Assembly: GCA_964250805.1 (NCBI GenBank)
Contig: CAXUHG010000002.1
Coordinates: forward strand, 62,001 to 126,000
DNA length: 64,000 nucleotides
Direction of reading: 5' to 3'
Origin: JBBQVS01 sp964250805
Lineage (GTDB): Bacteria; Chloroflexota; Ktedonobacteria; Ktedonobacterales; Ktedonobacteraceae
The notes below the pieces were generated by a model. The model had not been told where the DNA came from. It searched no databases and saw only the letters and a list, made by a program, of their open reading frames with translations. Position numbers and translations under genes: made by a program. This document shows, in pieces, positions 17,416 through 26,177 of this stretch. Positions within the stretch are counted from its first letter, which is position 1. Every line of letters starts with the position of its first letter.

Positions 17416-18494
17416 CGAGACACCGTTCCCGCCACACCAGTATCTGTCGCGGTTGGCTGTTCGGGTTGCGATGCGATATAGGCACGCTTGCGTTGGGCAA
17501 CCTCATCGTTCTCAAACGCCTTCGTCTTGCTTTCTGCATCGATACCATAAAGGCGCATGATGTTGCCGCCGATGATCTTTTGCTTCATCTCCATTGTCAG
17601 ATCAACACCATACTCAACCTTGAGGTCTTCTGGTAGCTCGAATGCCATAAACTCATCGAGCTGCCAGTGTGGATACCAGATGGGGAAGTCCGTGCCATAG
17701 ATAATACGGTCTGGTCCAATCCAGAAGAGCAGGTTCGCCATCATTTCAGCGAAGTAACGTGGGCGGTTATGAATGAAGGCAAGTGCAACGGCTAATGAAC
17801 CATAGACATTGGGACAACGTGTAGCAATCCAGCAGAAATCATCGAGGCGGGGGAGACCAATGTGGTCAATAATGAAGTTCAGTTCGGGATACAGCCACGC
17901 AGGTTCGTCGATATCGCGCACATCAAATTTTTGCAGCGAGAGTGGTTCAACAGCAGGTCCCTTGTGGAAGTGCATGTTCTTGATGCCCAGCTCTATGCAC
18001 TTTTCGTAGAGGGGGAAAACAGCCGGATCGTTCGCGCTCCAGCCGCGTGATTGACCGCGCCACTCAGCGGTATACCATTTAAAGCCTTTCATACCGCACT
18101 CCGTTACCTGTCGCTCCACCTCTTGCACGGCATTTGGCATACGCGGATCCACACCACCGAGAGGAACAAGACGCTCAGGAATACGTTCGACAAATTTGGC
18201 GTTGCGGTCGGCGTTGGTAAAACCCGTGTGGTAAAAGTCCATCAGTACTTGCGTCGAGAGGATAGCCATGTCCGCATCACCTTTGACGAACATCTCTTCG
18301 ATATACCAATCGGGGTCAACCTTGCGGAACTGCTTCTCGTAGTCCATCGTCCACTTTTTGTCGGGGGGATTGAAGCCCGTCTGGAACGCGTAAAAGGTTT
18401 CGATAAAGGCATCACCAAAGCGATTCTTACAATTCTCCTTACTGGCATCCCAAAAGCCAGTATGAGCATCCATGACAAAGGTGCCATTCTTCAT
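17412..18494 (-). CDS. Amidohydrolase-2 family metal-dependent hydrolase
   Basis: A 360-residue TIM-barrel protein of the Amidohydrolase_2/ACMSD-like group. Visible metal-site segments are MDAHTGFWD, MHFHKGP, IIDHIGLPR and YGTDFPIWYPH. The usual HxH pair is reduced to a single His in DAHTG, so the metal site may be altered. The ATG was chosen because AAAGGA lies 8 bases upstream. It is the first gene of a four-gene operon, overlapping the DUF59 gene by ATGA. In propane monooxygenase clusters a related amidohydrolase is needed for functional monooxygenase (recalled from the literature), but no monooxygenase gene is present here. Confidence 0.85.
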   Translation of the reverse strand: MKNGTFVMDAHTGFWDASKENCKNRFGDAFIETFYAFQTGFNPPDKKWTMDYEKQFRKVDPDWYIEEMFVKGDADMAILSTQVLMDFYHTGFTNADRNAKFVERIPERLVPLGGVDPRMPNAVQEVERQVTECGMKGFKWYTAEWRGQSRGWSANDPAVFPLYEKCIELGIKNMHFHKGPAVEPLSLQKFDVRDIDEPAWLYPELNFIIDHIGLPRLDDFCWIATRCPNVYGSLAVALAFIHNRPRYFAEMMANLLFWIGPDRIIYGTDFPIWYPHWQLDEFMAFELPEDLKVEYGVDLTMEMKQKIIGGNIMRLYGIDAESKTKAFENDEVAQRKRAYIASQPEQPTATDTGVAGTVSR

Positions 18495-18812
18495 TGGAAG
18501 GTCCTTTCGCTCGTGAATAGACAAACAGCTACACTGACTGGTCTACAAGTTACGAAAGTGTACGATGTCCTGCCTTCGACATTCGCATGAGAGAAAGCAT
18601 ACCATGCTTTTTGCATAGTATCAAGTGCTTAATTTCCTCAAACAACATACATATTCGCGCTATAGTGAGGCGAGAGAAGCAATGACATAACTTGCCTTCT
18701 CGTGAAGCAAGAAGTTACCTATTGTAACGTTTGTTCTTAGCTGTTCGTGCTACAAACTGGCGGCAAAAAAACAACGAAGAGGTTGTCTATACTGTAGAAA
18801 GGAGCCGCTACC
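18495..18812. other. Divergent intergenic region
   Basis: About 320 bases separate the amidohydrolase operon (minus) from the glycosyltransferase-like gene (plus). It must hold both promoters. I see no gene or strong repeat; AT-rich candidates such as TTGCATAGTATC are not convincing enough to place start sites. Confidence 0.5.
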
Positions 18813-19841
18813 ATGAAGGCAACATATATCTTACCTATCAGGCGTATGCAGATCGATGAAGACCTCAATGAACTCACCTCCTACCTCTACTGGCTTGCTA
18901 CTCAGGTAGAAGTAATCGTTGTCGATGGCTCGTCAGCCAACATTTTTGCCGCTCATCATGCCTATTGGAACTCCTTCATAAAGCACATTCCACCCGATAC
19001 AGATGTACAGGTTGCAAATGGCAAAGTGAAAGGTGTGCTTAGTGGGCTACGGAGGGCAACGTATGAGCGTGTGGTGATTGCCGACGATGACGTGCGTTAT
19101 GACTTCGTTTCCCTTCCAAGACTTCTTGCATTGCTTGAGCATGTTGCTGTTGTGCGACCACAAAACTATTTTGAGTCGCTTCCTTGGCATGCCTATTGGG
19201 ATACTGCTCGTACCTTGCTTAATCGTGTAACCGGTGGCGACTGGCCTGGTACCCTTGGTGTGAGGCTATCTCTCCTTCAGGCTACAGGTGGTTATGATGG
19301 AAATGTGCTTTTTGAGAACCTGGAGTTAGTGCGCACAATACGTGCCGTGGGAGGAAAAGAGCTTGTTGCACTCGATCTCTTTGTACGGCGTAAATCTCCT
19401 CGTAGCCATCACTTCTGGTCTCAACGGATTCGGCAGGCGTATGATGAATTTGCGCGACCTGTGCGGTTTGTCGTGTCGTTAGCAGTATTACCTCTCACAC
19501 TCGGCCTTGCTCTACGCCGACAGTGGCTAGCTCTTGCAGTCGCTTTTGCTACTCTTGTTTGTTCATCTGAGATAGGGCGGCAACGGAATAATGGGAGGCA
19601 TGTTTTTCCCTTTATTGCCTCGTTGCTTGCACCAGCATGGCTCATGGAACGCGCCATTTGTGTCTGGCTTGCGCTTGGAGTGCGGTTGTTTTTAGGCGGT
19701 GTTCCCTATCACGGAATTGTGCTATCGCGTGCCGCCAATTCGGAGAGAGTCCTGCGACAACGTTACAGGGAACGCTCTCTGCATTTCTCAAGTACGCCTC
19801 TTCTCCTAGTAGAGAAGAGCAGTAGTTTTATCAAGGACTAA
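18813..19841 (+). CDS. Membrane-associated family 2 glycosyltransferase-like protein
   Basis: A 342-residue protein. The N-terminal ~200 residues have the GT-A layout: ATYILPIRR, a VIVVDGSS strand, and the acidic motif VIADDDVRYD where GT2 enzymes bind metal and nucleotide sugar, then GGYDGNVLFENLEL resembling the acceptor-side ED motif. Hydrophobic segments follow (~225-305). AAAGGAG lies 8 bases before the ATG. The stop lies 7 bases from the next gene, whose ribosome site is inside the stop region, so the two are co-translated. The sugar and acceptor are unknown. Confidence 0.78.
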   Translation: MKATYILPIRRMQIDEDLNELTSYLYWLATQVEVIVVDGSSANIFAAHHAYWNSFIKHIPPDTDVQVANGKVKGVLSGLRRATYERVVIADDDVRYDFVSLPRLLALLEHVAVVRPQNYFESLPWHAYWDTARTLLNRVTGGDWPGTLGVRLSLLQATGGYDGNVLFENLELVRTIRAVGGKELVALDLFVRRKSPRSHHFWSQRIRQAYDEFARPVRFVVSLAVLPLTLGLALRRQWLALAVAFATLVCSSEIGRQRNNGRHVFPFIASLLAPAWLMERAICVWLALGVRLFLGGVPYHGIVLSRAANSERVLRQRYRERSLHFSSTPLLLVEKSSSFIKD

Positions 19842-19848
19842 TTTCCCT

Positions 19849-20640
19849 ATGGTTTCACTGAATTCCAATGTATTATACAATTCTAATCCCTTCACTAGTG
19901 ACATTGCTCGTACCAATAGTAGTTACGCAGCATTTGAAAACAATAAGCTGGTACGGGTGCTTGACCCTGAGCAGCATCCATCGGCAGTAATGGAACTTGT
20001 TCACGACTCGTTTCGCGCGCTCGTACTCAGTCCCAGCTTTTCCTGCGTTGGGGCGAAAGCGGCTGTTCATAAAGGAGATTACCGTATGGGTATGTACAGT
20101 CAGATGAACACAGCAGAAGCAAATGCAGGTCTCGCGCATGACCTCTTTGCATTTGTACAGGAGCAGCAACATATGAAGAGCGACTTTACAACGTTTGTCG
20201 CGAGCTTCATAGAACCTCATCCGGTGAATGAAGTTCATTTTGAACAGCTTCTCTGGCAGCAACTGCAAGCTCTGCACGACCTGGATGCTCCTCTTCACTC
20301 CTGGGATTCATCTGTCTCTTCCAACCCTGAGAGTCCCTCCTTTTCTTTCAGTTTCGCGGGAAGCGCGTTCTTCATTATTGGCCTCTCGCCCTCTAGTTCA
20401 CGCTGGAGCCGTCGTTTTGCATGGCCTACGTTGATTTTTAATGCGCACAATCAATTTGAACACCTGCGTAACCGTGGCAAGTATCAGTCCATACGAGATA
20501 GCATTCGCGCACGCGAATATGCACTTCAAGGAAGTTACAACGCTCTACTCAACGATTTTGGAGAGCAATCGGAGGCAAGGCAATATTCTGGACGTTCAGT
20601 AGAGCAAGAGTGGCGTTGCCCATTCCATCCGCATTCGTAA
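19849..20640 (+). CDS. YqcI/YcgG (GntA-like) heme-dependent N-hydroxylase family protein
   Basis: A 263-residue member of the YqcI/YcgG family (PF08892). Landmarks are FSCVGAKAAV, DYRMGMY, WPTLIFNAHNQFEHLR and the C-terminal LLNDFGEQSEARQYSGR...WRCPFHPH. The family includes GntA, the heme-dependent enzyme that N-hydroxylates the guanidinium group of arginine-derived pre-guanitoxin; heme binding may use the C-terminal Cys/His segment. The AAGGA site overlaps the stop region of the upstream gene. The next gene encodes a DUF1989 protein, and the two likely act together on a guanidine- or urea-type compound (inference). Confidence 0.85.
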   Translation: MVSLNSNVLYNSNPFTSDIARTNSSYAAFENNKLVRVLDPEQHPSAVMELVHDSFRALVLSPSFSCVGAKAAVHKGDYRMGMYSQMNTAEANAGLAHDLFAFVQEQQHMKSDFTTFVASFIEPHPVNEVHFEQLLWQQLQALHDLDAPLHSWDSSVSSNPESPSFSFSFAGSAFFIIGLSPSSSRWSRRFAWPTLIFNAHNQFEHLRNRGKYQSIRDSIRAREYALQGSYNALLNDFGEQSEARQYSGRSVEQEWRCPFHPHS

Positions 20641-20719
20641 GTGTACAATTGGAATAGAGCTGTAAACTGCTGATTTATCGACGGAATACAGCTCGTTTAG
20701 TCTTTATGGAGAGCCACAT

Positions 20720-21316
20720 ATGCAAAAAATCACACAATATCACATAGAGCCGCAAACAGGAGTAGGTTTTCTTCTCAAAAAGGGACAGCATTTGCGTGTC
20801 ATCGATCCAAAGGGAGAGCAGGTATCGGACCTCATGGCGTTTGCTCAAACAGATAAGAGTGAATGGCTCTCCTCTGGACGCAGCATTGACTACAATAATA
20901 CTATTTACCTGACAACGGGCCATATGCTGTACTCAAATAAAAGTAATCCAATGTTTACCATTCTTGAGGACCAAGTTGGACAGCATGACTTTCTCTTGAC
21001 GCCCTGTAGCCCCGAAATGTTCAAAAAGCTCTACCATTATGAAGGCTATCACCCAAGTTGCTTTGAGAATCTCGCCAAAAATCTTGCTCCTTTTGGTATT
21101 CAAGAAAGTACCATTCCGACCACATTTAACATTTTCATGAATGTCTTGGTCCTTCCCAATGGCGAACTAAAAATTGACCCACCGCCCTCTCGTCCTGGTG
21201 ACTATATCCTCCTACGAGCCGAGATGGACCTTATCGTCGGTCTGACTGCCTGCTCCGCGGAGATGTCCAATAATGGCACGTTCAAACCTATCGATGCTGA
21301 GATACTTGCTGAGTAG
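20720..21316 (+). CDS. DUF1989 (urea carboxylase-associated family) protein
   Basis: A 198-residue DUF1989 protein (PF09347). It shows the family's DPKGEQVSDLMAF, LLTPCSPEMF, GYHPSCFENL and PTTFNIFMNV segments; conserved Cys residues in TPCS and HPSC may bind metal. Relatives are encoded next to urea amidolyase or urea carboxylase genes, though their exact chemistry is not settled. GGAGA lies 7 bases before the ATG. Placed 79 bases after the GntA-like gene on the same strand, it suggests a pathway on guanidino or urea compounds. Confidence 0.85.
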   Translation: MQKITQYHIEPQTGVGFLLKKGQHLRVIDPKGEQVSDLMAFAQTDKSEWLSSGRSIDYNNTIYLTTGHMLYSNKSNPMFTILEDQVGQHDFLLTPCSPEMFKKLYHYEGYHPSCFENLAKNLAPFGIQESTIPTTFNIFMNVLVLPNGELKIDPPPSRPGDYILLRAEMDLIVGLTACSAEMSNNGTFKPIDAEILAE

Positions 21317-21487
21317 ACATGTTCCTGTATTAACATTGCTGTATACACGTCACATGTATAGTAAGTATGTGAGCAGTTGATACACAAAAAGCAAAAGGAA
21401 TACAGCATGTTTGTGTATTGACTTGTAAGCAGAATATTTTCGATGGTATCTCTACCATGCAGGAAAATTTGAAAGGATACATGTATC

Positions 21488-21673
21488 ATGGCAAGAATTG
21501 CACCGATGAAAGAGACTCTCACGGAAAAGGTAAAACACCTCAATCTCGTGGCAGAGAAGACACAGCGTAAGGGCATTCAGCCTTTATTTATTGTTGTGCC
21601 TGTCGCAGCTATAACAATCGCGGCTACAACGTTCCTCACGGTACGGCGTTTACGCAAAAAAACCTGGTTCTAA
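21488..21673 (+). CDS. Small single-pass membrane protein
   Basis: A 61-residue protein with a basic N-terminus and one predicted helix (~32-51, LFIVVPVAAITIAATTFLTV) followed by RRLRKK. AAAGGA lies about 10 bases upstream. A bidirectional terminator follows. Function unknown; length, ribosome site and a terminator support a real gene. Confidence 0.6.
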   Translation: MARIAPMKETLTEKVKHLNLVAEKTQRKGIQPLFIVVPVAAITIAATTFLTVRRLRKKTWF

Positions 21674-21710
21674 TCCTTCTACATCCACGTAATCCACCTC
21701 CACCACCTTC

Positions 21711-21751
21711 AAAAAACACTGGCGAGTCATCGCTGACTCGCCAGTGCTTTT
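21711..21751. terminator. Bidirectional terminator
   Basis: Arms 21717-21729 and 21734-21746 form a perfect 13-bp stem with a TCGC loop, flanked by AAAAAA on the left and TTTTT on the right. It serves the small membrane protein gene (plus) and the P450 gene (minus), which converge here. Confidence 0.92.
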
Positions 21752-21764
21752 TGTATTAAAAGCC

Positions 21765-23126
21765 TTATCTTCTATGCACAATCATGTTTACCCCATATTT
21801 GGGACGTAATGTCAGGTTATGCGACGGGTCCGAAGCGATCTGTTGTCCAGGAATTAGCTCGAAGTTGACACGTTGTGCCAGCGTCGCCAGCAGAAGATGA
21901 CCCTCCATCATCGCAAAGTGATTGCCAATACAGATGCGCGGTCCCGCCCCAAAGGGCATATAAGCGTAACGCGGTAAATTTCTCTCGTTGTCGGCTGAGA
22001 AGTGTTCGGGGTCAAAGATCTCTGGACGAGCAAAGTAATCTGGGCGGCGATGAAGTGTGTAGGGCGAGACAAAGACGACGTTGCCCTTCTGCACCGCATA
22101 ACTATCAATATCTACATCACGCAACGCGGTTCTTGGCATGGCATATGCAGGTGGATAGAGACGCAACGTCTCTTTGAACACTTTAAGACAATAGGGGAGA
22201 TTCGTAAGGTCGGCATAGGTAGGTGTGCGCCCTTGCAACACCGTGTCAACCTCTGTCTGTACCTCTTTATAGATGTCAGGATGCGTTGTCAATAGATACC
22301 ACGTCCATGCTAATGCAGTCGCGGTTGTCTCATGACCAGCACTAAAGAGCGTGAGAGATTCGTTAATAATTTGCTCATCGCTCATAGAGTCGCCATCTTC
22401 ATCTTCTGTATGCAGCAGAATGGAGAGAAAATCGTTGCGCTCCTGGCTATCAGCACGTCGCTCATCAATCAACTTCTGGATTTTGCCGCGCAGAAGTGCT
22501 ACTGCCTGTTGCGTCTTCCTATTGCGTGGTGTAGGCCAGTTAAGAGGCACAGGGAACAGTTGTGATAGCGAGTGACTCACATGCACAAGCATTATTGTCA
22601 TTGCTGCACCAAGTTCGTCGGCTTCAGTGAAAACGTCGGCATCGAACAATACCTTGCCGATAATGCTCATAGTAAGCTGAGTCATTTCGTGGGCTACATC
22701 AATCGTCAGGTTTTCGCTCCACTCTTGCTGTATCTGTTCGCCGTAATGCGTCATGATGTCGGCATAACTAATGATGTGTTTGGGCTGAAACGAAGGTGCC
22801 ATAATTTTGCGTTGGTGACGGTGTAGCTCACCCTCACTAGAAAAGATGCCATCACCAGTAATTGGGCGAAAGGTGTTGTGAATCGCCGCCCCCTTGTCGA
22901 AATCGTATGCATGTTGTACAAAGATGCTGTGTGCATATTCCGAGGTGTTGAACAGAATGACACGGAACGGTCCAAAATGGAAACTTCCCACATCACCACA
23001 GGTTTGCGCAATACGTAGATAGAGATTGAGGCGGTCTCGTGTGTGTTCGGGGAGGCTACCAACAAAGGGTGGCTCTACAATGTTAGGAATAGTTTTTGCT
23101 GGTTTGACGGATGTTTGAGTTGCCAT
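21765..23126 (-). CDS. Cytochrome P450
   Basis: A 453-residue P450. The I-helix oxygen-binding motif is AGHETTA, the K-helix ExxR is KETLRLYPP, and the heme-ligand loop is FGAGPRICIGNHFA with C399. Length and layout match soluble bacterial class I or CYP102-like catalytic domains, with no fused reductase. The ATG at 23126 has GAGGAG 9 bases upstream; an earlier in-frame ATG would bury this site. No ferredoxin or ferredoxin reductase gene is adjacent, so redox partners are elsewhere. The substrate is unknown; bacterial P450s of this type often hydroxylate fatty acids or terpenoids. Confidence 0.94.
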   Translation of the reverse strand: MATQTSVKPAKTIPNIVEPPFVGSLPEHTRDRLNLYLRIAQTCGDVGSFHFGPFRVILFNTSEYAHSIFVQHAYDFDKGAAIHNTFRPITGDGIFSSEGELHRHQRKIMAPSFQPKHIISYADIMTHYGEQIQQEWSENLTIDVAHEMTQLTMSIIGKVLFDADVFTEADELGAAMTIMLVHVSHSLSQLFPVPLNWPTPRNRKTQQAVALLRGKIQKLIDERRADSQERNDFLSILLHTEDEDGDSMSDEQIINESLTLFSAGHETTATALAWTWYLLTTHPDIYKEVQTEVDTVLQGRTPTYADLTNLPYCLKVFKETLRLYPPAYAMPRTALRDVDIDSYAVQKGNVVFVSPYTLHRRPDYFARPEIFDPEHFSADNERNLPRYAYMPFGAGPRICIGNHFAMMEGHLLLATLAQRVNFELIPGQQIASDPSHNLTLRPKYGVNMIVHRR

Positions 23127-23207
23127 AATAATTTGCTCCTCTTTTGTCATAGCAGAGAGATGATATAGTATGAATATGTTCTATGATTCTTATAGCATAG
23201 CTTTGAG

Positions 23208-24671
23208 GTGTTTGCCATAGCTACTTCCAATACAACGATACAATTTCATATGAGTGCGGAGGATCGTCGCCGTATCGAGTCGCTTCCGTGGCAACTGCCG
23301 ATGGAAGAGTGGGTACAACAAGGGCTAGAGGTGCTGAATGTGCGTCGCGGTGATTCGCGCCATCCAGTGCTGTTTGTTGAGCGCGATAACGTGCGCTACG
23401 CCATTAAGGAAACGACGCCACGTATGGCGGAGCGCGAAATACGCAACTTCCGCGAGATTGAGCTTAGAGGAATTCCAGCTCTCAGTCCTGTAGGCGTGGT
23501 CATAGTGCCAGCACCGCCCGTAGCACTGGACGTTCCTAAATTGAACGGTGCCACACAATATATCAGTGGTGATCGTGGTTACACGGTGACACGACTGGCA
23601 CCACGCGTTATTCCGCACGTTCTTTTATATCGTCTTCCATTCACAAAACGCACCAAGCAGCGTCTCCTCTCTGCGGTGGCTGTGCTGATGATCGAATTGC
23701 ACGAACACGGCGTCTACTGGGGCGATCCTTCGCTGGCGAATGTGCTCCTACGCATAGATGGACGCAGCATTTTAGCGATTATGGCTGATGCCGAGACCTC
23801 GGAACTCTTTCCAGGACCGATTAGCGATGGCTTACGCGAACAAGATTTGGCGATGTTCGGCGAGTCGCTCGCATGGCAAGCAGAGGATTTGCGTATTCTG
23901 CGCGGCTTGCCTGAGGACACACAAGTATTGAATGACGCCGACTTTCACTACTTCGAGCAGAGATATCGCTGGCTACGTCGCCAACATGCCCGTATGACGA
24001 ACACTCCTACCAGTACAACACAGAAGCAGGTACAAGAACTCTTGCACACGTTAAACCGTTGGGGCTTCTCGCTACTCGACGGAACAGGATATGCAGTACA
24101 GCAGTTGACAACGGTACTTCCCGGCTGGCACCAGCGACGTATATATGAATTGCTCCACATTCATATACCGCGTGTCTATGCTCACCGCTTCTACGATATG
24201 ATACTAGGTCATCAAGAGATATTGTCCGAGCGGTTAGGACGACCCGTGAGCCTGGAAGAGGCCGCCCATAACTGGTACACTCGCTATCACTTGCCAACCA
24301 TTCTGCTACTACGCCAGAATTTGACGAGTGGAGAAGACCCGATGCAAGCATACTTTTCCATTATGCAGCATAAGTGGAATATGAGCCGCAAGGCAAAACA
24401 CGAGGTGCCGCTTGAAGAGGCGATTTTAGATTGGTCGATGCAACAGGCGAGTAAAGGAACGCTAGGTCTGGTCGATCCCGCTACCGTTGCTACATGGTGG
24501 AGTAATCGTAAACCTGTCGCAACGGCATTGGAGCCGACTCCAATTGCGAGCGAGGAGTTAGAGCCGTTGCTCTCGACGAATGAGAGACCGTTGGTGCGCC
24601 TGCCTCAACCAGTGCTAGAGCAGAAGCTACCGGAGATATTAGAAAAAGGACAAAACAACTCTTCTGAATAA
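23208..24671 (+). CDS. DUF4032 / kinase-fold protein
   Basis: A 487-residue protein with a degenerate protein-kinase-like N-terminal half: YAIKE (ATP lysine), HEHGVYWGDPSLANVLL (catalytic loop, Asp in the GDP motif) and MADAETSE in place of DFG. The second half is a helical DUF4032 region. Related sequences in actinobacteria and Chloroflexota are annotated as DUF4032 or lipopolysaccharide-kinase-like; phosphotransfer is not proven. The start is uncertain: GTG at 23208 is used here, but GAGG overlaps it, and ATG at 23250 is a possible alternative. The last codons lie inside a 34-bp inverted repeat. Confidence 0.75.
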   Translation: MFAIATSNTTIQFHMSAEDRRRIESLPWQLPMEEWVQQGLEVLNVRRGDSRHPVLFVERDNVRYAIKETTPRMAEREIRNFREIELRGIPALSPVGVVIVPAPPVALDVPKLNGATQYISGDRGYTVTRLAPRVIPHVLLYRLPFTKRTKQRLLSAVAVLMIELHEHGVYWGDPSLANVLLRIDGRSILAIMADAETSELFPGPISDGLREQDLAMFGESLAWQAEDLRILRGLPEDTQVLNDADFHYFEQRYRWLRRQHARMTNTPTSTTQKQVQELLHTLNRWGFSLLDGTGYAVQQLTTVLPGWHQRRIYELLHIHIPRVYAHRFYDMILGHQEILSERLGRPVSLEEAAHNWYTRYHLPTILLLRQNLTSGEDPMQAYFSIMQHKWNMSRKAKHEVPLEEAILDWSMQQASKGTLGLVDPATVATWWSNRKPVATALEPTPIASEELEPLLSTNERPLVRLPQPVLEQKLPEILEKGQNNSSE

Positions 24672-24728
24672 TACACAATAACTCTATCTCCTGGGAGATA
24701 GAGTTATTGTGTATTATTCAGAAGAGTT
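24657..24728. terminator. Giant 34-bp perfect inverted repeat between DUF4032 and recA genes
   Basis: Arms 24657-24690 and 24695-24728 are perfectly complementary over 34 bases with a 4-nt loop (CTGG). The left arm contains the last codons and stop of the plus-strand DUF4032 gene; the right arm ends 9 bases before the recA stop. The position between convergent genes suggests a two-way terminator, although no clean T run follows. Confidence 0.75.
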
Positions 24729-24736
24729 AGAAGAGG

Positions 24737-25858
24737 TTATTCTTCTGTCTCAAGAGTATCAGTATCTTCCTCTTCTGCGTCCTCGGCAGCTTCGACTTCA
24801 CCAGTCTGGAACGAGGTGATGTTGCCGCGAATCTGCTCCTCGATAGCTCCCGCGACATCGGTGTTCTGACGCAAGAATTCTTTCGCGTTCTCACGCCCTT
24901 GCCCAAGACGAATGTCGCCGATGGTGAACCATGCGCCGCTCTTCTTGACAAGACCCATTTCGAGGCCGAGGTCGATGAGACCGCCTTCGCGTGAGATACC
25001 TTCGCTATACATGATATCGAACTCAGCAGTCTTGAAGGGTGGTGCAACTTTGTTTTTGATCACGCGCACGCGTGTACGGTTGCCCACAACATCCTGTCCC
25101 TGCTTAATGGAATCGGTACGGCGAATATCAAGACGAACCGATGCGTAGAACTTGAGGGCCTTACCACCAGCCGTTGTTTCGGGATTGCCGAACATGACGC
25201 CAATCTTTTCACGCAACTGGTTTGTGAAGATGACAGCGGTGTTGGAAGTGCTGATAGCACCTGTGAGCTTACGTAGTGCCTGGCTCATCAAGCGAGCCTG
25301 TAGGCCAACGTGCGAGTCGCCCATCTCGCCTTCGATCTCGGCGCGTGGCGTAAGTGCTGCTACTGAGTCAATAACAACTACGTCGATGGCGTTACTGCGA
25401 ACAAGCGAGTCCACAATTTCCAGTGCTTGCTCACCCGTGTCTGGCTGCGAGATAAGCAGGTTGTTGACATCACAACCACACTTAGCAGCGTAAACGGGAT
25501 CGAGTGTATGTTCCGCGTCCACAAAGGCTGCATAGCCACCAGCTCGTTGTACACTGGCAATGATATGTTGACACAGCGTTGTTTTACCAGAGGATTCAGG
25601 GCCGTAGATTTCGGTGATGCGCCCTTTAGGAATGCCACCAATGCCAAGTGCAAGGTCTAATGAGATCGAGCCAGTTGGAATGGCTTCTACATGGACTTTT
25701 GCCGCTTCACCCAGTTTCATAATCGCGCCTTTTCCGAAGCGACGTTCGATCTGCGAGAGCGCGAGATCTATCGCTTTTTCGCGTTCAGTCATGGCTGGCG
25801 ATGCTGCCGCCGTGCCATTGCGGTCTGTTGTAGCTTTTTCTTTTTTGCTTGCTGCCAT
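24737..25858 (-). CDS. recA: Recombinase RecA
   Basis: A 373-residue RecA. It contains Walker A GPESSGKTT, Walker B VVVIDSVAALTP, the L1/L2 loop regions (GEMGDSHVGLQARLMSQALRK; NQLREKIGVMFGNPETTAGGKALKFY) and the acidic C-terminal tail (EAAEDAEEEDTDTLETEE). It catalyses strand exchange and stimulates LexA cleavage. The N-terminal ~25 residues are a low-complexity extension. The ribosome site is weak. A LexA-type box lies far upstream (26130-26143). recA is not next to recX or cinA here. Confidence 0.98.
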   Translation of the reverse strand: MAASKKEKATTDRNGTAAASPAMTEREKAIDLALSQIERRFGKGAIMKLGEAAKVHVEAIPTGSISLDLALGIGGIPKGRITEIYGPESSGKTTLCQHIIASVQRAGGYAAFVDAEHTLDPVYAAKCGCDVNNLLISQPDTGEQALEIVDSLVRSNAIDVVVIDSVAALTPRAEIEGEMGDSHVGLQARLMSQALRKLTGAISTSNTAVIFTNQLREKIGVMFGNPETTAGGKALKFYASVRLDIRRTDSIKQGQDVVGNRTRVRVIKNKVAPPFKTAEFDIMYSEGISREGGLIDLGLEMGLVKKSGAWFTIGDIRLGQGRENAKEFLRQNTDVAGAIEEQIRGNITSFQTGEVEAAEDAEEEDTDTLETEE

Positions 25859-26177
25859 ACGTCATCACAGGACATAAGCAAATAGCTTGCGTAGTCCTGC
25901 TTCCCTCCTTTTGGAATACACGCTTTCCCAAGTGGGAATTTGCGTTTCTCAATGAATGTGCGAGAGGCACAAAGGATGCATGTGACAAAGGAGATAAGGT
26001 TTGTGTTGTGTTTTGCCGATGCATTCCGCTACGTCCCGCGTGTTTGTGCTGTTCTACGTATCTGTTCTTTGACAAGGGTGAAAAGTCGGAAATAGGTGGC
26101 AGGTGCTCTCGTTCCTGCTCCTCTAAACTAGAACAATAGTACCATGAAGTGTTGCTTGTGTCAAGCAAAAGTTTCTA
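25859..26177. other. recA upstream region
   Basis: No gene is convincing in these ~320 bases. Frames on both strands lack ribosome sites and domains. It presumably carries the recA promoter and a long leader. Confidence 0.45.
26130..26143 (-). promoter_or_regulatory. Candidate LexA (SOS) box
   Basis: On the minus strand GGTACTATTGTTCT matches the cyanobacterial-type RGTACNNNDGTWCB pattern and differs by one base from the Gram-positive GAACNNNNGTTC core. It lies about 270 bases upstream of recA, so the leader would be long. Confidence 0.35.

Noticed and set aside
19873..20298. 141-codon minus-strand frame
   Set aside because: Antisense to the GntA-like gene, whose family motifs are clear; no ribosome site.
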